Source: Lysobacterales bacterium
Lineage (GTDB): Bacteria; Pseudomonadota; Gammaproteobacteria; Xanthomonadales; SZUA-5
Length of the DNA: 37,770 nucleotides
Assembly: GCA_022844135.1 (NCBI GenBank)
Contig: JALHMG010000048.1
Location: 1-37,770 of the forward strand
Direction of reading: 5' to 3'
Under the pieces are notes generated by a model. It was given only the letters and a program-made list of their open reading frames with translations. It searched no databases and was not told where the DNA came from. Positions within the stretch are counted from its first letter, which is position 1. Every line of letters begins with the position of its first letter. Of this stretch, positions 14,844 through 24,860 are shown in pieces. Position numbers and translations under genes: made by a program.

Positions 14844-17267
14844 ATGCGTTTGGTCCGCGATGTTGCGCTTGCTCTGCGCCAATGGACACGCCGGCCGGTC
14901 TTGGGAGCGCTGGCGGTGCTGCCGCTGGCGTTGGCCATTGCGGCGTTGGTGGCCTTGTTCACGGTGGTCAATGTCACCTTGCTGCGACCATTGCCGGGAA
15001 TCGCAGCGAGCGAGCGATTGGTGGAAATCGGAAGCCCGAGCAACGGTTTGGATTCGCTGTCGTGGCTGGATTTCAACGACATCGGCGCGCAAACGCAGAC
15101 GCTGGATCGAGTCTTCGCCTACGCGTTCGCCGCGCTGGCGGTGCGCGCAGGAGAGGCGAGCGCCGTCAATAGTTTCGGGATGTTGGTCGATGACAATTAC
15201 TTCGACGCCCTGGGTGTGCGCGCTGTTCGTGGCCGGCTGTTCATCGCCGCAGACATGACGCAGTCGGGCGACATGCCCGCAGTCGTGCTTCCGTATTCCA
15301 CCTGGCAGCGGCGGCACGGCGGCGACCCGGACGTGGTGGGCGGCACCTTGGCGATCAACGGCCAGGCCTTCACCGTGGTCGGCGTGCTGGCGCCGGCTTT
15401 TCGTGGTCATATCGCGGGGATCGCGCCAGAGTATTTCCTGCCGATCACGCGTCGGGCGCAATTGCGCCAGAGCGACGCGGGAATCTACGGCAATCGCCTC
15501 GCGCAGTGGCTGCTGGTCGGCGGCCGCCTGGCCGACGGGCGCACGCTCACGGAGGCGCGCGCGGAACTGGCCACCATCGGCGAGCGCCTTTCGATGGCGC
15601 GCACCGAGGCTGGCGGCGATCGGGCATCTGCGCGGGGACTCACGGCGCAGCCTTTGCGTCCGCTGCCGACCGCGGCGATGCGTGCGGTGCTGTTGGTCGC
15701 CGGTGTGTTGGGCGTGCTGGTTGGGCTACTGCTGCTCGTGGCCTGTATCAATGTCGCCGGACTGACGTTGGCGCGCGCGCAGGAGCGGAGCAGCGAGTTG
15801 GCGCTACGCATTTCGCTCGGCGCCTCGCGGCTGCAGTTGACGACGATGATGCTGGTCGAGTCGCTGATGCTGGCGATCGCAGCGACAGCGCTCGGCAGTC
15901 TGCTCGCGCATACCGTGCTGCGCTTGCTGCTCGCGGTGCCGCTGCCGATTCCGATCCCGATGCACTTCGATCTGTCGCCCGACGTGCGAATGCTCGGCTT
16001 TGCGCTGGCGCTGGCCACGCTGACCGCTGGCGTGTGCGGGCTGATTCCGGCGTGGCGCGCGGCGAGCGGCAATCTGGCCTCGCAGATGCAGCGCTTTCGC
16101 CCGCAGCGCGCCCAGCAAGCACTCTCGGTTTTACAAGTGATCGCCACGCTGTCGCTGCTGGTAGGCGGTGGGGCGATTCTGCGCGCGTTGTACTTCAGCG
16201 AAATCACCGATCCGGGGATCGAGGTCGATCGCGTTCTGACGGTTGAGCTGGATCTCAGCACCGTGGGATACGACGACGCGCGCGCCCAACCGGTTGCCGC
16301 CGATATCCTTGCCGCAGCGCAAGCAACGTCGGGCGTCGAAGGCGCTGCGCTCGCCGCAGTGGTGCCGCTGACCTTGTCGAGCATGTCGCTGGGCGCCGTG
16401 ACGGGCGATGGGCTGCCGCCAGAAGGCTTGTTCCCCGAGACCAACGTGGTCACGGCGGGATTCGCGGGTGTGCTTGGCATACCGCTCCGAGGGCGGGATT
16501 TCGACAGCGGCGATCGCGCCGAATCGACGCCGGTGGCGATCATCAATCGCACGCTCGCGCAGCAGATTTTCGGCGCGAACGATCCGATCGGTCGACGTTT
16601 CAACTTTGGCGACGATGATGATCGGCGCCAGATGACGGTTGTCGGCGTCATCGAAGACAGCCACACCAGTCGCGTGGGCGAGGAGAAGCGCGGCTACCTG
16701 TTGCTGCCGCTGGCGCAGCACTCGATGAACGGGCTGAACCTGTTGTTGCGCACGTCGCTGGAGCCTGCCACCGCCGCCGCTGCGCTGTCGGGGGCATTTT
16801 CTCGCATCGATCCCAATTTGCCGTCGCCGCGGGTCTTCAAGCTTTCTGAGCAGGCGGCCATCGCGTTATTGCCGCAGCGGCTGGCCAGCGCTGTGATTGG
16901 CGTGCTTTCCGCTGTGGGCCTGTTACTCGTTGCGCTTGGTTTTTATGGCCTGCTCAGCCAGTTCGTGCACATGCGTGTGCGCGAGTTCGGCGTACGCCAG
17001 GCGCTGGGCGCGGAGCCGGCAAGCATTCGCAGCGAGGTTCGCTGGCGCGCGTTGCGGCTGGTCGGCATCGGCGTGTTGCTGGCGCTGCCGCTGTCGTTCG
17101 TTGTGTTGCAATTGTGCGCCAGTGTGTTTGTCGGCGTGCGCGCATTCGACGTGCCGCTGGTCGGCCTGTCAGCGCTGGTGCTCGTGGTTATCGCCGCGCT
17201 GAGCTGCCTCGCACCGGCGCGACGCGCAGCGCAAATTTCCCCGGCGGCGGCGCTGCGTTCGGAGTGA
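14844..17267 (+). CDS. MacB/FtsX-type ABC permease (ADOP family), no ATPase nearby
   Basis: The 807-residue protein has the double layout of ADOP-type permeases: an N-terminal TM segment (LGALAVLPLALAIAALVALF), a MacB-like periplasmic domain, and an FtsX domain with three TMs (residues ~275-430). A second periplasmic domain and a final FtsX domain (~690-800) end in the typical ARRAAQISPAAALRSE. Such proteins accompany a MacB-like ATPase in export of peptides, lipoproteins or drugs, but no ATPase gene is adjacent, so it must recruit one encoded elsewhere. ATG 14844 is chosen because GGAG lies 7 nt upstream and the usual MRLVRDVALALRQW start follows. The in-frame extension back to 14769 looks non-coding. 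Confidence 0.85.
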   Translation: MRLVRDVALALRQWTRRPVLGALAVLPLALAIAALVALFTVVNVTLLRPLPGIAASERLVEIGSPSNGLDSLSWLDFNDIGAQTQTLDRVFAYAFAALAVRAGEASAVNSFGMLVDDNYFDALGVRAVRGRLFIAADMTQSGDMPAVVLPYSTWQRRHGGDPDVVGGTLAINGQAFTVVGVLAPAFRGHIAGIAPEYFLPITRRAQLRQSDAGIYGNRLAQWLLVGGRLADGRTLTEARAELATIGERLSMARTEAGGDRASARGLTAQPLRPLPTAAMRAVLLVAGVLGVLVGLLLLVACINVAGLTLARAQERSSELALRISLGASRLQLTTMMLVESLMLAIAATALGSLLAHTVLRLLLAVPLPIPIPMHFDLSPDVRMLGFALALATLTAGVCGLIPAWRAASGNLASQMQRFRPQRAQQALSVLQVIATLSLLVGGGAILRALYFSEITDPGIEVDRVLTVELDLSTVGYDDARAQPVAADILAAAQATSGVEGAALAAVVPLTLSSMSLGAVTGDGLPPEGLFPETNVVTAGFAGVLGIPLRGRDFDSGDRAESTPVAIINRTLAQQIFGANDPIGRRFNFGDDDDRRQMTVVGVIEDSHTSRVGEEKRGYLLLPLAQHSMNGLNLLLRTSLEPATAAAALSGAFSRIDPNLPSPRVFKLSEQAAIALLPQRLASAVIGVLSAVGLLLVALGFYGLLSQFVHMRVREFGVRQALGAEPASIRSEVRWRALRLVGIGVLLALPLSFVVLQLCASVFVGVRAFDVPLVGLSALVLVVIAALSCLAPARRAAQISPAAALRSE

Positions 17268-17338
17268 CGGTTGCGGCTTTGGAGGTCAGCGCAAATTGTC
17301 CGATGCGGCGGCGCTGCGTTGCGAGTGTCCGTTGCGAG
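17227..17338. repeat. imperfect ~50-bp tandem duplication at the end of the permease gene
   Basis: 17227-17276 (starting cagcgcaaatt, ending ggttgcgg) is repeated with several mismatches at 17287-17338. The shared core is cagcgcaaattt(g)cc, then cggcggcgctgcgtt, gagtg and gttgcg. The first copy encodes the last codons and stop of the permease gene and the second is non-coding, so the duplication lengthened the intergenic region between two convergent genes. Both copies are GC-rich, and part of the match could be due to composition. Confidence 0.5.
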
Positions 17339-17346
17339 GACTTGGG

Positions 17347-19989
17347 TCAGCCAGCGCGCCGGACGAGCAATTGGGTGATGAGACTGCGCAGCGCTGGTGC
17401 GCGCACAGGTTTGACCAGATGGCTCCAGCCGCCGGCGTCGTCGCCCAGCTTGCGATCGGCGCTGATCAGGATCAGCGACGGCGTCGCCTGTTCGTTGCAA
17501 CGCCAGCGAGCGCAGAGTTCCTGCCACAGCGCGCGATAGTCTGAGTCGGCTGGCGGAGCCAGCAGCAGCACTTGCGGTGGGGGCCGCTGCAAGGCCGCGC
17601 TGAGCGCCAGCGCCGTGCCGCCGCTAAAAGCCACCTCGCAGCCCCAGCGTTGCAGCAACGCACAAGCGGCGGCGCAGGATTCGGGGTTGTCGTCGGCGCA
17701 CCAGATTCGGCAGCCGCGCAGCGGAGATTCTTCCTGAGCGACTGGACTCGATCCGGCGGCTGACGCCGCGACCGCTTCGCGGTCTCCGAGCGGGACTGTG
17801 ATCCAGAACACGCTGCCGCGACCCAGCGTCGAGTGCAGGCCGATGGGATGATCGAGCAGGCGACCTATGCGGTCGACGATCGCCAGGCCCAGCCCGGCGC
17901 CGCGATCGCCGCTGCCGCCGTTGTCGAGGCGACGGAACTCTTCAAAAATCGCTCGCTGCTGCGATTCGGGGATGCCGGGGCCCTGATCGTGCACCTCGAT
18001 GCGCAGCTGCTCGCCGCAGCGCCGGCAGCCTAGCAGCACGCGACCTCGATGCGTATAGCGGATCGCGTTGGCAAGAAAGTTCTGCAGCACGCGGCGCAAC
18101 AGCGCAACATCGCTGCGCACCACCGCGTGCGTCGGCACGATCTGCAGTTGCAGGCCGCGCGCCTGGGCCACGATGGCCGCTTCGCTGCCCACGGCCTGCA
18201 GCAGTGTCGCCAGGAGAAAGTCGCGGCGCTGCACCTCAAGATTGCCAGACTCCAGACGCGCGATGTCGAGCAGGCTGCCGAGAATGGCGTCCTGGGCTGC
18301 CAGCGATTGGTCCACTTGGGTTGCGATGCGCAGTCCCTGGTCGGTGCGGACGTGGCTGCGCAACGCCGCGACGAACATGCGTGCGGCATTCAGCGGCTGC
18401 AATAGATCGTGTACAGCGGCGGCGACGAACCGCGATTTGTGGCGATTGGCGATTTCCGCATCCTGTTTGGCCGCATCGAGCGCGCGCGTGCGCTCGACGA
18501 CTCGCTGCTCCAGCGCGTCGGCCAGCGAGCGCAGTTCGCGCGCCGCGTTGCGGTAACTGGTGATGTCGGCATAGCTGGTGACGAAGCCACCTTCCGGCAG
18601 CGGATTGCCGCGAATCTCCAGTACCGTACCGTCGTCTTTCTCGCTCTCGCGCTGGTGCGGTTTACCGGATCGCAAATGTTGCATACGCCGCTCGATGGCA
18701 TCTTCAACCGGGCCCGGCCCCAACAGACCACGCTGCGCGTTGTAGCGGAACAAGTCCTCGATAGGTTGTCCGACGCGTAGCAGATCCGGCGGAAAACGGA
18801 ACAACTCCCGGTACCGCGAATTCCATGCCGCCAGACGTAGCTGCGCATCGACAATGACCACGCCCTGCGGCAGGTGCTCAAGGCTGCGGCTCAGGCCTGC
18901 GTCGGCTTGCCGTGCAGCCTCGACGACGCCGTCTTGAGCGGTGCGCAGTTCCTGCGCGTGTTGCTTGAGCATGGACTCAAGCTCCTGGCGACTGCGCTCC
19001 TTGAGCGTGGCGGTGCGTCGGCGCTGCAGGACGAACAGCGCCAGGAACGAGGCGGCCAGCACACCGCCACCGGCGGCGAGCGCGGCGTTGCGTGCGGCGT
19101 CGGCGATCGCGCTCGCATCGTGCAGCAGATGCAACTGCCAGCCTTCATCGGACAGCGCCAGCGAGCGCCAGAGCACCGGCGCGCGCAGGTCGGGATCGAC
19201 CACCTGCAGTTGCCTTGGGCGGGTGTCTTGTGGAAAGGATTCGATGGTCCGAATCGCCTGCAACGCTTGGCCGGCGTATTGCTGCGTGGCTTCCAACTTG
19301 AGCCGATCCTGCGCACTGAGCGGCGCCAACGTCCGATAGCGCCACTGAGGCTTGCTGGCCAGAAAGATCACGCCGTGCGCATCGCTGACGAGCACCACAT
19401 CGGAGGTGCTCAGCCATTCGGTCTCCAGCGCGTCCAGATCGATCTTGATGACCACCAGGCCTGCCGCTGTGCCATCTGCGTTGCGGATGGCCTGCGACAG
19501 GAAATAGCCTGGCTCCCCGGTGGTCATGCCGATGCCGTAGAACTGACCGCGGCCTTCGCGCAGGCCCTGTTGGACATAAGGCCGGAAGCTGTAGTCGCCG
19601 CCCACATTGCTGGCTGGCGTTCGCCAGTTGCTGGCGGCCAGAGCAATGCCTTTGGCATCGATCAGCGTCAGCGTCGAAGAGCGCGTGACCTTGTTGGCTT
19701 CTTCCAGTCGCTGATTGAGCGCAAGCCGCCGGGCAGCATCGATCGGTGCGGATAAGGCACTCGACAACTCAGGGTCCAGGGCCAGCACCTGCGGCAGGGT
19801 GCGATAACGGTCGATGCGTTGCTGCAGCGATTGCGCATACAAAGCGAGCTGCCGATCGAGCTGCTCGGTTTCCTGCCTGAGCGCCAATTGCCCACCCCAG
19901 CGATGGGCCAGGTACATCGCCAGCAGCAGCAACATCGCGATGGCGATCGCGACATGCGAGGTGCGGGATTGAAGAAGACGTTCTGGCAT
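17347..19989 (-). CDS. DctB-like hybrid sensor histidine kinase with degenerate receiver
   Basis: The 880-residue protein has two TM segments (~13-28 and ~302-321) flanking a periplasmic dCache-type sensor resembling DctB/DctS. A PAS domain (~365-480) and a short coiled coil follow. Then comes HisKA with His527 in AAVHDLLQPLN, and HATPase with N-box NFLANAIRYT (637-646), DQGPG (668-672) and GAGLGLAI (697-704). The C-terminal receiver (~760-875) keeps the acidic pair Asp766/Asp767 and Lys860, but the phospho-acceptor strand reads VLLLAPPAD, so the usual Asp is Ala. It may not accept phosphate at the normal site. It is divergent from a DctA-type symporter gene, so C4-dicarboxylate sensing is likely. 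No response-regulator gene lies nearby. Confidence 0.85.
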   Translation of the reverse strand: MPERLLQSRTSHVAIAIAMLLLLAMYLAHRWGGQLALRQETEQLDRQLALYAQSLQQRIDRYRTLPQVLALDPELSSALSAPIDAARRLALNQRLEEANKVTRSSTLTLIDAKGIALAASNWRTPASNVGGDYSFRPYVQQGLREGRGQFYGIGMTTGEPGYFLSQAIRNADGTAAGLVVIKIDLDALETEWLSTSDVVLVSDAHGVIFLASKPQWRYRTLAPLSAQDRLKLEATQQYAGQALQAIRTIESFPQDTRPRQLQVVDPDLRAPVLWRSLALSDEGWQLHLLHDASAIADAARNAALAAGGGVLAASFLALFVLQRRRTATLKERSRQELESMLKQHAQELRTAQDGVVEAARQADAGLSRSLEHLPQGVVIVDAQLRLAAWNSRYRELFRFPPDLLRVGQPIEDLFRYNAQRGLLGPGPVEDAIERRMQHLRSGKPHQRESEKDDGTVLEIRGNPLPEGGFVTSYADITSYRNAARELRSLADALEQRVVERTRALDAAKQDAEIANRHKSRFVAAAVHDLLQPLNAARMFVAALRSHVRTDQGLRIATQVDQSLAAQDAILGSLLDIARLESGNLEVQRRDFLLATLLQAVGSEAAIVAQARGLQLQIVPTHAVVRSDVALLRRVLQNFLANAIRYTHRGRVLLGCRRCGEQLRIEVHDQGPGIPESQQRAIFEEFRRLDNGGSGDRGAGLGLAIVDRIGRLLDHPIGLHSTLGRGSVFWITVPLGDREAVAASAAGSSPVAQEESPLRGCRIWCADDNPESCAAACALLQRWGCEVAFSGGTALALSAALQRPPPQVLLLAPPADSDYRALWQELCARWRCNEQATPSLILISADRKLGDDAGGWSHLVKPVRAPALRSLITQLLVRRAG

Positions 19990-20149
19990 GGAGAGAGCGT
20001 AGCGCAGTCTCCGAGCGAGCGCTTCCGCGCGTCTGTGACAACGAGCGCTGATCGGTCCAGGCGAAAAGGTCGGTTCCTAGTAGCTTTAGGTTATTCGGGC
20101 TTGCCGGGCTTCGGTGTAGAAAGGCGCGGACCTTCCCAGGACGCCAACC

Positions 20150-21502
20150 ATGGCCATTGCTGTCGCCGCCGAGCCATTGGGTGACCGGCGCATGCCGCTG
20201 TATCGGCAGCTGTATTTCCAGGTGATCGTGGCGATCACGCTCGGTGTGGTCGTGGGGCATTTCGAACCAGAGATTGGCGCCGCGCTGAAGCCGCTGGGCG
20301 ACGCCTTCATCAAACTGGTCAAAATGATCATCGCGCCGGTGATTTTTCTGACCATCGTCACCGGGATTGCCGGTATTGCCGAACTGCGCACGGTGGGACG
20401 CGTCTTCGTCAAGGCGATGGCGTATTTCCTGTTTTTCTCGACGCTGGCGCTGGTCGTCGGCATGCTCGTGGCGCACGCGGTGCAACCCGGCGCTGGCATG
20501 AATATCGACCCGTCCACGCTGGACACCGCCGCGGTCGAAGGTTACGTGCAGCAGTCGCAGCAGATGACGTTGACCGCTTTTGTGCTCGACATCATTCCTA
20601 CCACACTGGTCAGTCCGTTGGTCGGCAACAACCTGCTTCAAGTGCTTCTGATCGCCGTGCTGTTCGGCATTTCGCTGGCGATGGTGGGGCCGCCGGGCAA
20701 GCCCGTGCTGCATTTTCTGCAGGCACTGACGGCGCCGGTATTCACCTTGGTGAATCTGCTCATGAAAGCCGCGCCGATCGGCGCTTTCGGCGCGATTGCG
20801 TTTACGGTCGGTAAGTACGGACTGAGTTCGCTGACGAACCTGGCGTGGCTGGTCGGCACGTTCTATCTCACCTCGCTGCTGTTCGTACTGGTCGTCCTGG
20901 GGACGATGGCTCGGCTGTGCGGATTCTCGATCTTCAAACTGTTTCGCTACTTGAAAGCTGAGTTGTGGCTGGTACTCGGCACATCCTCAAGCGAGTCGGC
21001 CTTGCCGTCGTTGATGGAAAAAATGGAACGCGCCGGTTGCGCCAAGTCGGTGGTCGGCATGGTGGTGCCCACCGGCTATTCGTTCAACCTGGATGGCACC
21101 AATATCTACATGACGCTGGCGGCACTGTTTATCGCGCAGGCGACCAATATCGAGTTGTCGATCGGCCAGCAAGTGGGGCTGCTGCTGATCGCGATGCTCA
21201 CCTCGAAGGGCGCTGCAGGTGTCACTGGCGCGGGCTTCATCACGCTGGCGGCCACGCTCGCCGTCGTGCCTGAAGTTCCCGTGGCGGGAATGGCGCTGAT
21301 ACTCGGCGTGGATCGCTTCATGAGCGAATGTCGCTCGTTGACCAATTTCATCGGCAATGCCGTCGCCACGCTCGTGGTCGCGCGTTGGGAAGGGCAGCTC
21401 GATCGCGCCGCATTGCGCCGGGCGCTGAATGACGAACCCGCTTTGGCGGCGAGCCCGAACCCAGCGGTGGCAGGCGATCCGCGCGCGCTCGATGTCGATT
21501 GA
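20150..21502 (+). CDS. dctA: C4-dicarboxylate:cation symporter, DctA/GltP type
   Basis: The 450-residue integral membrane protein has the DAACS signatures: serine-rich [21 protein letters not shown] at the re-entrant hairpin HP1, and [19 protein letters not shown], whose NLDGT segment in TM7 is the DctA hallmark. It imports succinate, fumarate or malate (or glutamate in close relatives) with Na+ or H+. The sensor kinase gene 160 bp upstream on the opposite strand is probably its regulator. AGGAC lies upstream of ATG 20150. The TonB receptor gene starts 33 bp after its stop on the same strand, suggesting cotranscription. Confidence 0.85.
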   Translation: MAIAVAAEPLGDRRMPLYRQLYFQVIVAITLGVVVGHFEPEIGAALKPLGDAFIKLVKMIIAPVIFLTIVTGIAGIAELRTVGRVFVKAMAYFLFFSTLALVVGMLVAHAVQPGAGMNIDPSTLDTAAVEGYVQQSQQMTLTAFVLDIIPTTLVSPLVGNNLLQVLLIAVLFGISLAMVGPPGKPVLHFLQALTAPVFTLVNLLMKAAPIGAFGAIAFTVGKYGLSSLTNLAWLVGTFYLTSLLFVLVVLGTMARLCGFSIFKLFRYLKAELWLVLGTSSSESALPSLMEKMERAGCAKSVVGMVVPTGYSFNLDGTNIYMTLAALFIAQATNIELSIGQQVGLLLIAMLTSKGAAGVTGAGFITLAATLAVVPEVPVAGMALILGVDRFMSECRSLTNFIGNAVATLVVARWEGQLDRAALRRALNDEPALAASPNPAVAGDPRALDVD

Positions 21503-21535
21503 ATACGCTAGAAATACACAGGGAGGAATTCGACC

Positions 21536-24500
21536 ATGCGAACCAGGCACCCAGTCAGTAGAACCATGCGCGGCGTCATCGCCATCTCTTTGCTGACAGC
21601 AGCCATCGAGACGGCTTTGGCGCAGGCATCCGAGCCGGCCCCGGCCAGCCAGGCCCCGAGTGCGGAAGGCACAGCCGACGCGGCAGCCGAGAAAGCCACG
21701 CTGGACACAGTGATGGTGGTCGGCTCGCAGATCAAAGGCGCCGCGACTACCGATGCTTTGCCGGTGTCGGTCATCGAACGCGAGCAGATCGCGGTGTCTG
21801 GCGCGCTCAGTGGCGATGAATTGCTGCGCGAGATTCCGCAGATGGGCGATGTGCTGTTCGATGCCTCCAACAATCCGCAAACCAGCAACGCCGCTCGCGG
21901 CGATGTCAATTCGGTGAACCTGCGCTCGCTGGGTGTTGGCAATACGCTGGTGCTGCTCAACGGCCGCCGCCTCGTGCAGCATCCGACCAGCCAGGGCACC
22001 TCCGACACCGGCACGGTGCCGGTGCAAAGCTTCAATTCCAATTCGCTACCCGTCGCGGGCCTCGAACGCCTGGAGATCCTGCTCGATGGCGCAGCCGCGA
22101 TTTACGGAGCAGACGCCGTCGCTGGCGTCGTCAATACGGTGCTGCAAACCGAGTTCGATGGCGTTGGCATCGGCACTCAATACGGCGTCGCGGAAGGCAC
22201 CGGGATGGAGGAATACGAGGCCAACATCTTCGCCGGAAAAACCTTCGACACCGGCAACATCTCGCTGTTCGTCAACTACACCGACCGCTCGGCGCTGGAC
22301 GCCGACGAACAGGAATTCACGCGCTCGGACGATCTGCGTCCGCTGTTCGCCGACAATCCGGATTTCGCCAACGTTGCCGCCTTGGATGGTCGCTCATCGA
22401 ACACGCCATGGGCGCGCCTGACGCTCGGCACGCGCCCCGTCGTCCGCACCAACGGCACCGCGGTGACCAACACCGCCGGTGCGTTTCGCGTCCAACCGAC
22501 GAGCTTTGGCTGCACCGGCGGCATCAGCTATGGCACCGGTTTGTGCCTGCTCAGCGGCAATCACAACTTCAACTCCACCAACCGCGAGATGCGCTACGAC
22601 ACGCGCTACCTGACCACCGTGCGGCCGTCGGTGGAGCGCATTAACACCTACCTGACCGGGACGCGCGAACTCAGCGAGGATGTCGAGTTCTTCGGTGAAA
22701 TCGGTTACTACCGCGCGCAGAGTGAGGCGCTGCAGCCGCCGGTGGTGAATCTCAACGCGATATGGATTCCAGCGAGCAACTATTGGAACCCGTTTGGCCC
22801 GGTGACCTTCGCCGATGGTCGCGCCAATCCCAATCGCCTGCCGGGACTGACCGGCGTGCCCGCCACAGGGTTGCCGGTGTTGATGAGCAACTATCGGTAT
22901 GTCGATGCCGGCTTTCAGACGGTGGAGGTGGAGAATTGGCAATCGCGATTCCTGGGCGGATTGCGCGGCACTTGGAATGGCTTCGAATGGGAATCGGCGC
23001 TGGTGTATTCGGAGGCGCAAGCCATCGATCGCTCGCCGAACATCAATCGCACGCGCTTGCAACAGCAGCTGGCTTTATCCACCCCAGAGGCCTACAACCC
23101 GTTCAGCGGCGGCTGCGTGGACACCCCGACGATTGGCGATTGCTCGCCGAGCGCGCAGGGCGCAATCGACAACATCGTCTTCATGCTGGAGCGCGAATCG
23201 CGTACCACGCTGAGCATGGCGGACTTCCGCATGAATCGCTTCGATCTTGCTCAGAACTGGGCGGGCGATGTGGGCATCGCTTTCGGCGTCGAGGCGCGCC
23301 GCGAAACGCAGCGCGACGATCGCGACGAAAACCTCGATGGCACGATCCGATTTACCGACGCGGTCACTGGCGTCACGGAGCTGAGCAACGTCGCTGCTGT
23401 GAGCCAGAATCCCGACACCGAGGGCTCGCGCAATGTGGCCTCGGCATACATCGAATTCGCCGTGCCGCTGGTCGCGCCGGAGATGGAAATCCCGCTGGTG
23501 TACAACGTCAACGTGCAGTTGGCGGGACGCTACGAGAACTACTCGGATTTCGGATCGGTGGCCAAACCGAAACTGGCGGTCGCGTGGGATCTTGCGCCGG
23601 GATATCGGATGCGCGGCTCGTACTCGGAAGGCTTTCGCGCACCGAACCTGGAGCAGACCAACGCTACGCAATACTCGCGCCTGGCCTCCGGCATCGACTA
23701 TGTGCGCTGCGAAGCCGAGCGCCGGCGCGGCACGATCGCGTCGTTCGCCCAGTGCGCGCAGACAACCGCCGGCCTCTCGCTGCTGGTATCGGGCAATCCG
23801 TTGCTGGAGCCGGAGGAGAGCAAGAATCTGTCCTTCGGCTTTGTGTTTCAGCCGGAGTTCGTTCCGCCCGAGTATGGCGAACTTACGTTCACCATCGATC
23901 GTTGGCGCATCGAGCAAGAACAGATCGTTGGCTTGCTCGGCGCTCAGACCGCGCTGATCGTTGACTACTTGAGCCGGGTGACTGGCGGAGTCAATCCCTT
24001 GGTCAATCGCGAAGCGCCGACGCCTGAAGACATCGCGCTGTTCAACGGCACCGGCATTACGCCGGTGGGCCGTGCGATCTCAGTGTCCGACGCTTTCATC
24101 AACCTGCAGCCGCAGAACGTCGAGGGCATCGATCTCGCCGCAGAATGGCGCCTCAAGCGCACGCGCTATGGCAACTTCACGTTGCGCTTCAATGCCAGCA
24201 AGTTGACCGAGTTCACCCGCGATCCTGGCGATGTCGTCAACTCGCTGTTCGAGGCGCGCGCAGCCGGCACCATCGATCCGCTCACCCCGCTGCCCGATCC
24301 CACGCAATTGATTGGCCAGAACGGCCGGCCCGAGTGGCGCGGCAACACCACTTTCATCTGGTCTCAGGGACCCTGGCGCGCGGGCGCTACTGCGCTCTAC
24401 ATGAGCTCCTTTGAACAAGCCTCGCTGCTGGGCGCGAGCGGCACGCCGTACAAGGTCGATCACCGGCTGACGTTCAATATGTACGGCCAGTATGAATTTC

Positions 24501-24637
24501 CCTTTGGCGCTGCGGTACGCGTGGGTGTGCGCGACATCTTCGACGAAGGCCCGGCGTTGGCGGACGGCGGCTATCGCGGTTCGTTGCACAACCCATGGGG
24601 GCGCTATTGGTATGTTGGCGTGAATCACCGGTTCTGA
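21536..24637 (+). CDS. TonB-dependent outer-membrane receptor
   Basis: The 1033-residue protein carries a signal peptide (cleavage near Ala-Leu-Ala-Gln, residue ~30) and a TonB box DTVMVVGS (57-64). The plug domain includes NLRSLGVGNTLVLLNGRRLV and IYGADAVAGVVN, which are classic plug signatures. A long beta-barrel ends in the terminal Phe needed for BAM insertion (GRYWYVGVNHRF). It resembles the large OAR/oligosaccharide or peptide receptors of Xanthomonadales. The ribosome site GGGAGGA lies 10 nt before ATG 21536. It follows the DctA-type gene by 33 bp and precedes an exported hydrolase gene. The ligand cannot be read from sequence. Confidence 0.93.
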   Translation: MRTRHPVSRTMRGVIAISLLTAAIETALAQASEPAPASQAPSAEGTADAAAEKATLDTVMVVGSQIKGAATTDALPVSVIEREQIAVSGALSGDELLREIPQMGDVLFDASNNPQTSNAARGDVNSVNLRSLGVGNTLVLLNGRRLVQHPTSQGTSDTGTVPVQSFNSNSLPVAGLERLEILLDGAAAIYGADAVAGVVNTVLQTEFDGVGIGTQYGVAEGTGMEEYEANIFAGKTFDTGNISLFVNYTDRSALDADEQEFTRSDDLRPLFADNPDFANVAALDGRSSNTPWARLTLGTRPVVRTNGTAVTNTAGAFRVQPTSFGCTGGISYGTGLCLLSGNHNFNSTNREMRYDTRYLTTVRPSVERINTYLTGTRELSEDVEFFGEIGYYRAQSEALQPPVVNLNAIWIPASNYWNPFGPVTFADGRANPNRLPGLTGVPATGLPVLMSNYRYVDAGFQTVEVENWQSRFLGGLRGTWNGFEWESALVYSEAQAIDRSPNINRTRLQQQLALSTPEAYNPFSGGCVDTPTIGDCSPSAQGAIDNIVFMLERESRTTLSMADFRMNRFDLAQNWAGDVGIAFGVEARRETQRDDRDENLDGTIRFTDAVTGVTELSNVAAVSQNPDTEGSRNVASAYIEFAVPLVAPEMEIPLVYNVNVQLAGRYENYSDFGSVAKPKLAVAWDLAPGYRMRGSYSEGFRAPNLEQTNATQYSRLASGIDYVRCEAERRRGTIASFAQCAQTTAGLSLLVSGNPLLEPEESKNLSFGFVFQPEFVPPEYGELTFTIDRWRIEQEQIVGLLGAQTALIVDYLSRVTGGVNPLVNREAPTPEDIALFNGTGITPVGRAISVSDAFINLQPQNVEGIDLAAEWRLKRTRYGNFTLRFNASKLTEFTRDPGDVVNSLFEARAAGTIDPLTPLPDPTQLIGQNGRPEWRGNTTFIWSQGPWRAGATALYMSSFEQASLLGASGTPYKVDHRLTFNMYGQYEFPFGAAVRVGVRDIFDEGPALADGGYRGSLHNPWGRYWYVGVNHRF

Positions 24638-24860
24638 GCAGCGGGGTGACGCGGTGATCGAATGCATGGCGAATCGGTACGAGGCGATTGTCAACCCTCG
24701 CTTGGGCGCGCGCTTTGCGGCACGGGTCGTGGGGCGAGGGTCGGACTTGTTCGCTAGTCCTGTATCACGCTTGAGATCTGGCATAGAGGCAGCAAAAGTC
24801 TGCTCGGAGATTGACGTTCGGCCCCCGCCGCCCGCCTCTCGTCCCCGGTTTTTCGCCGCG

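Noticed and set aside
15485-16666. 393-residue minus-strand frame inside the FtsX-type permease
   Set aside because: Ser/Arg/Ala-rich low-complexity translation opposite a clear permease; a shadow of high-GC coding.
20987-22027. 346-residue minus-strand frame across the symporter end and receptor start
   Set aside because: His/Arg-rich shadow spanning two well-supported genes.
22762-23964. 400-residue plus-strand frame inside the TonB receptor
   Set aside because: Alternative frame of the receptor gene without recognisable domain.
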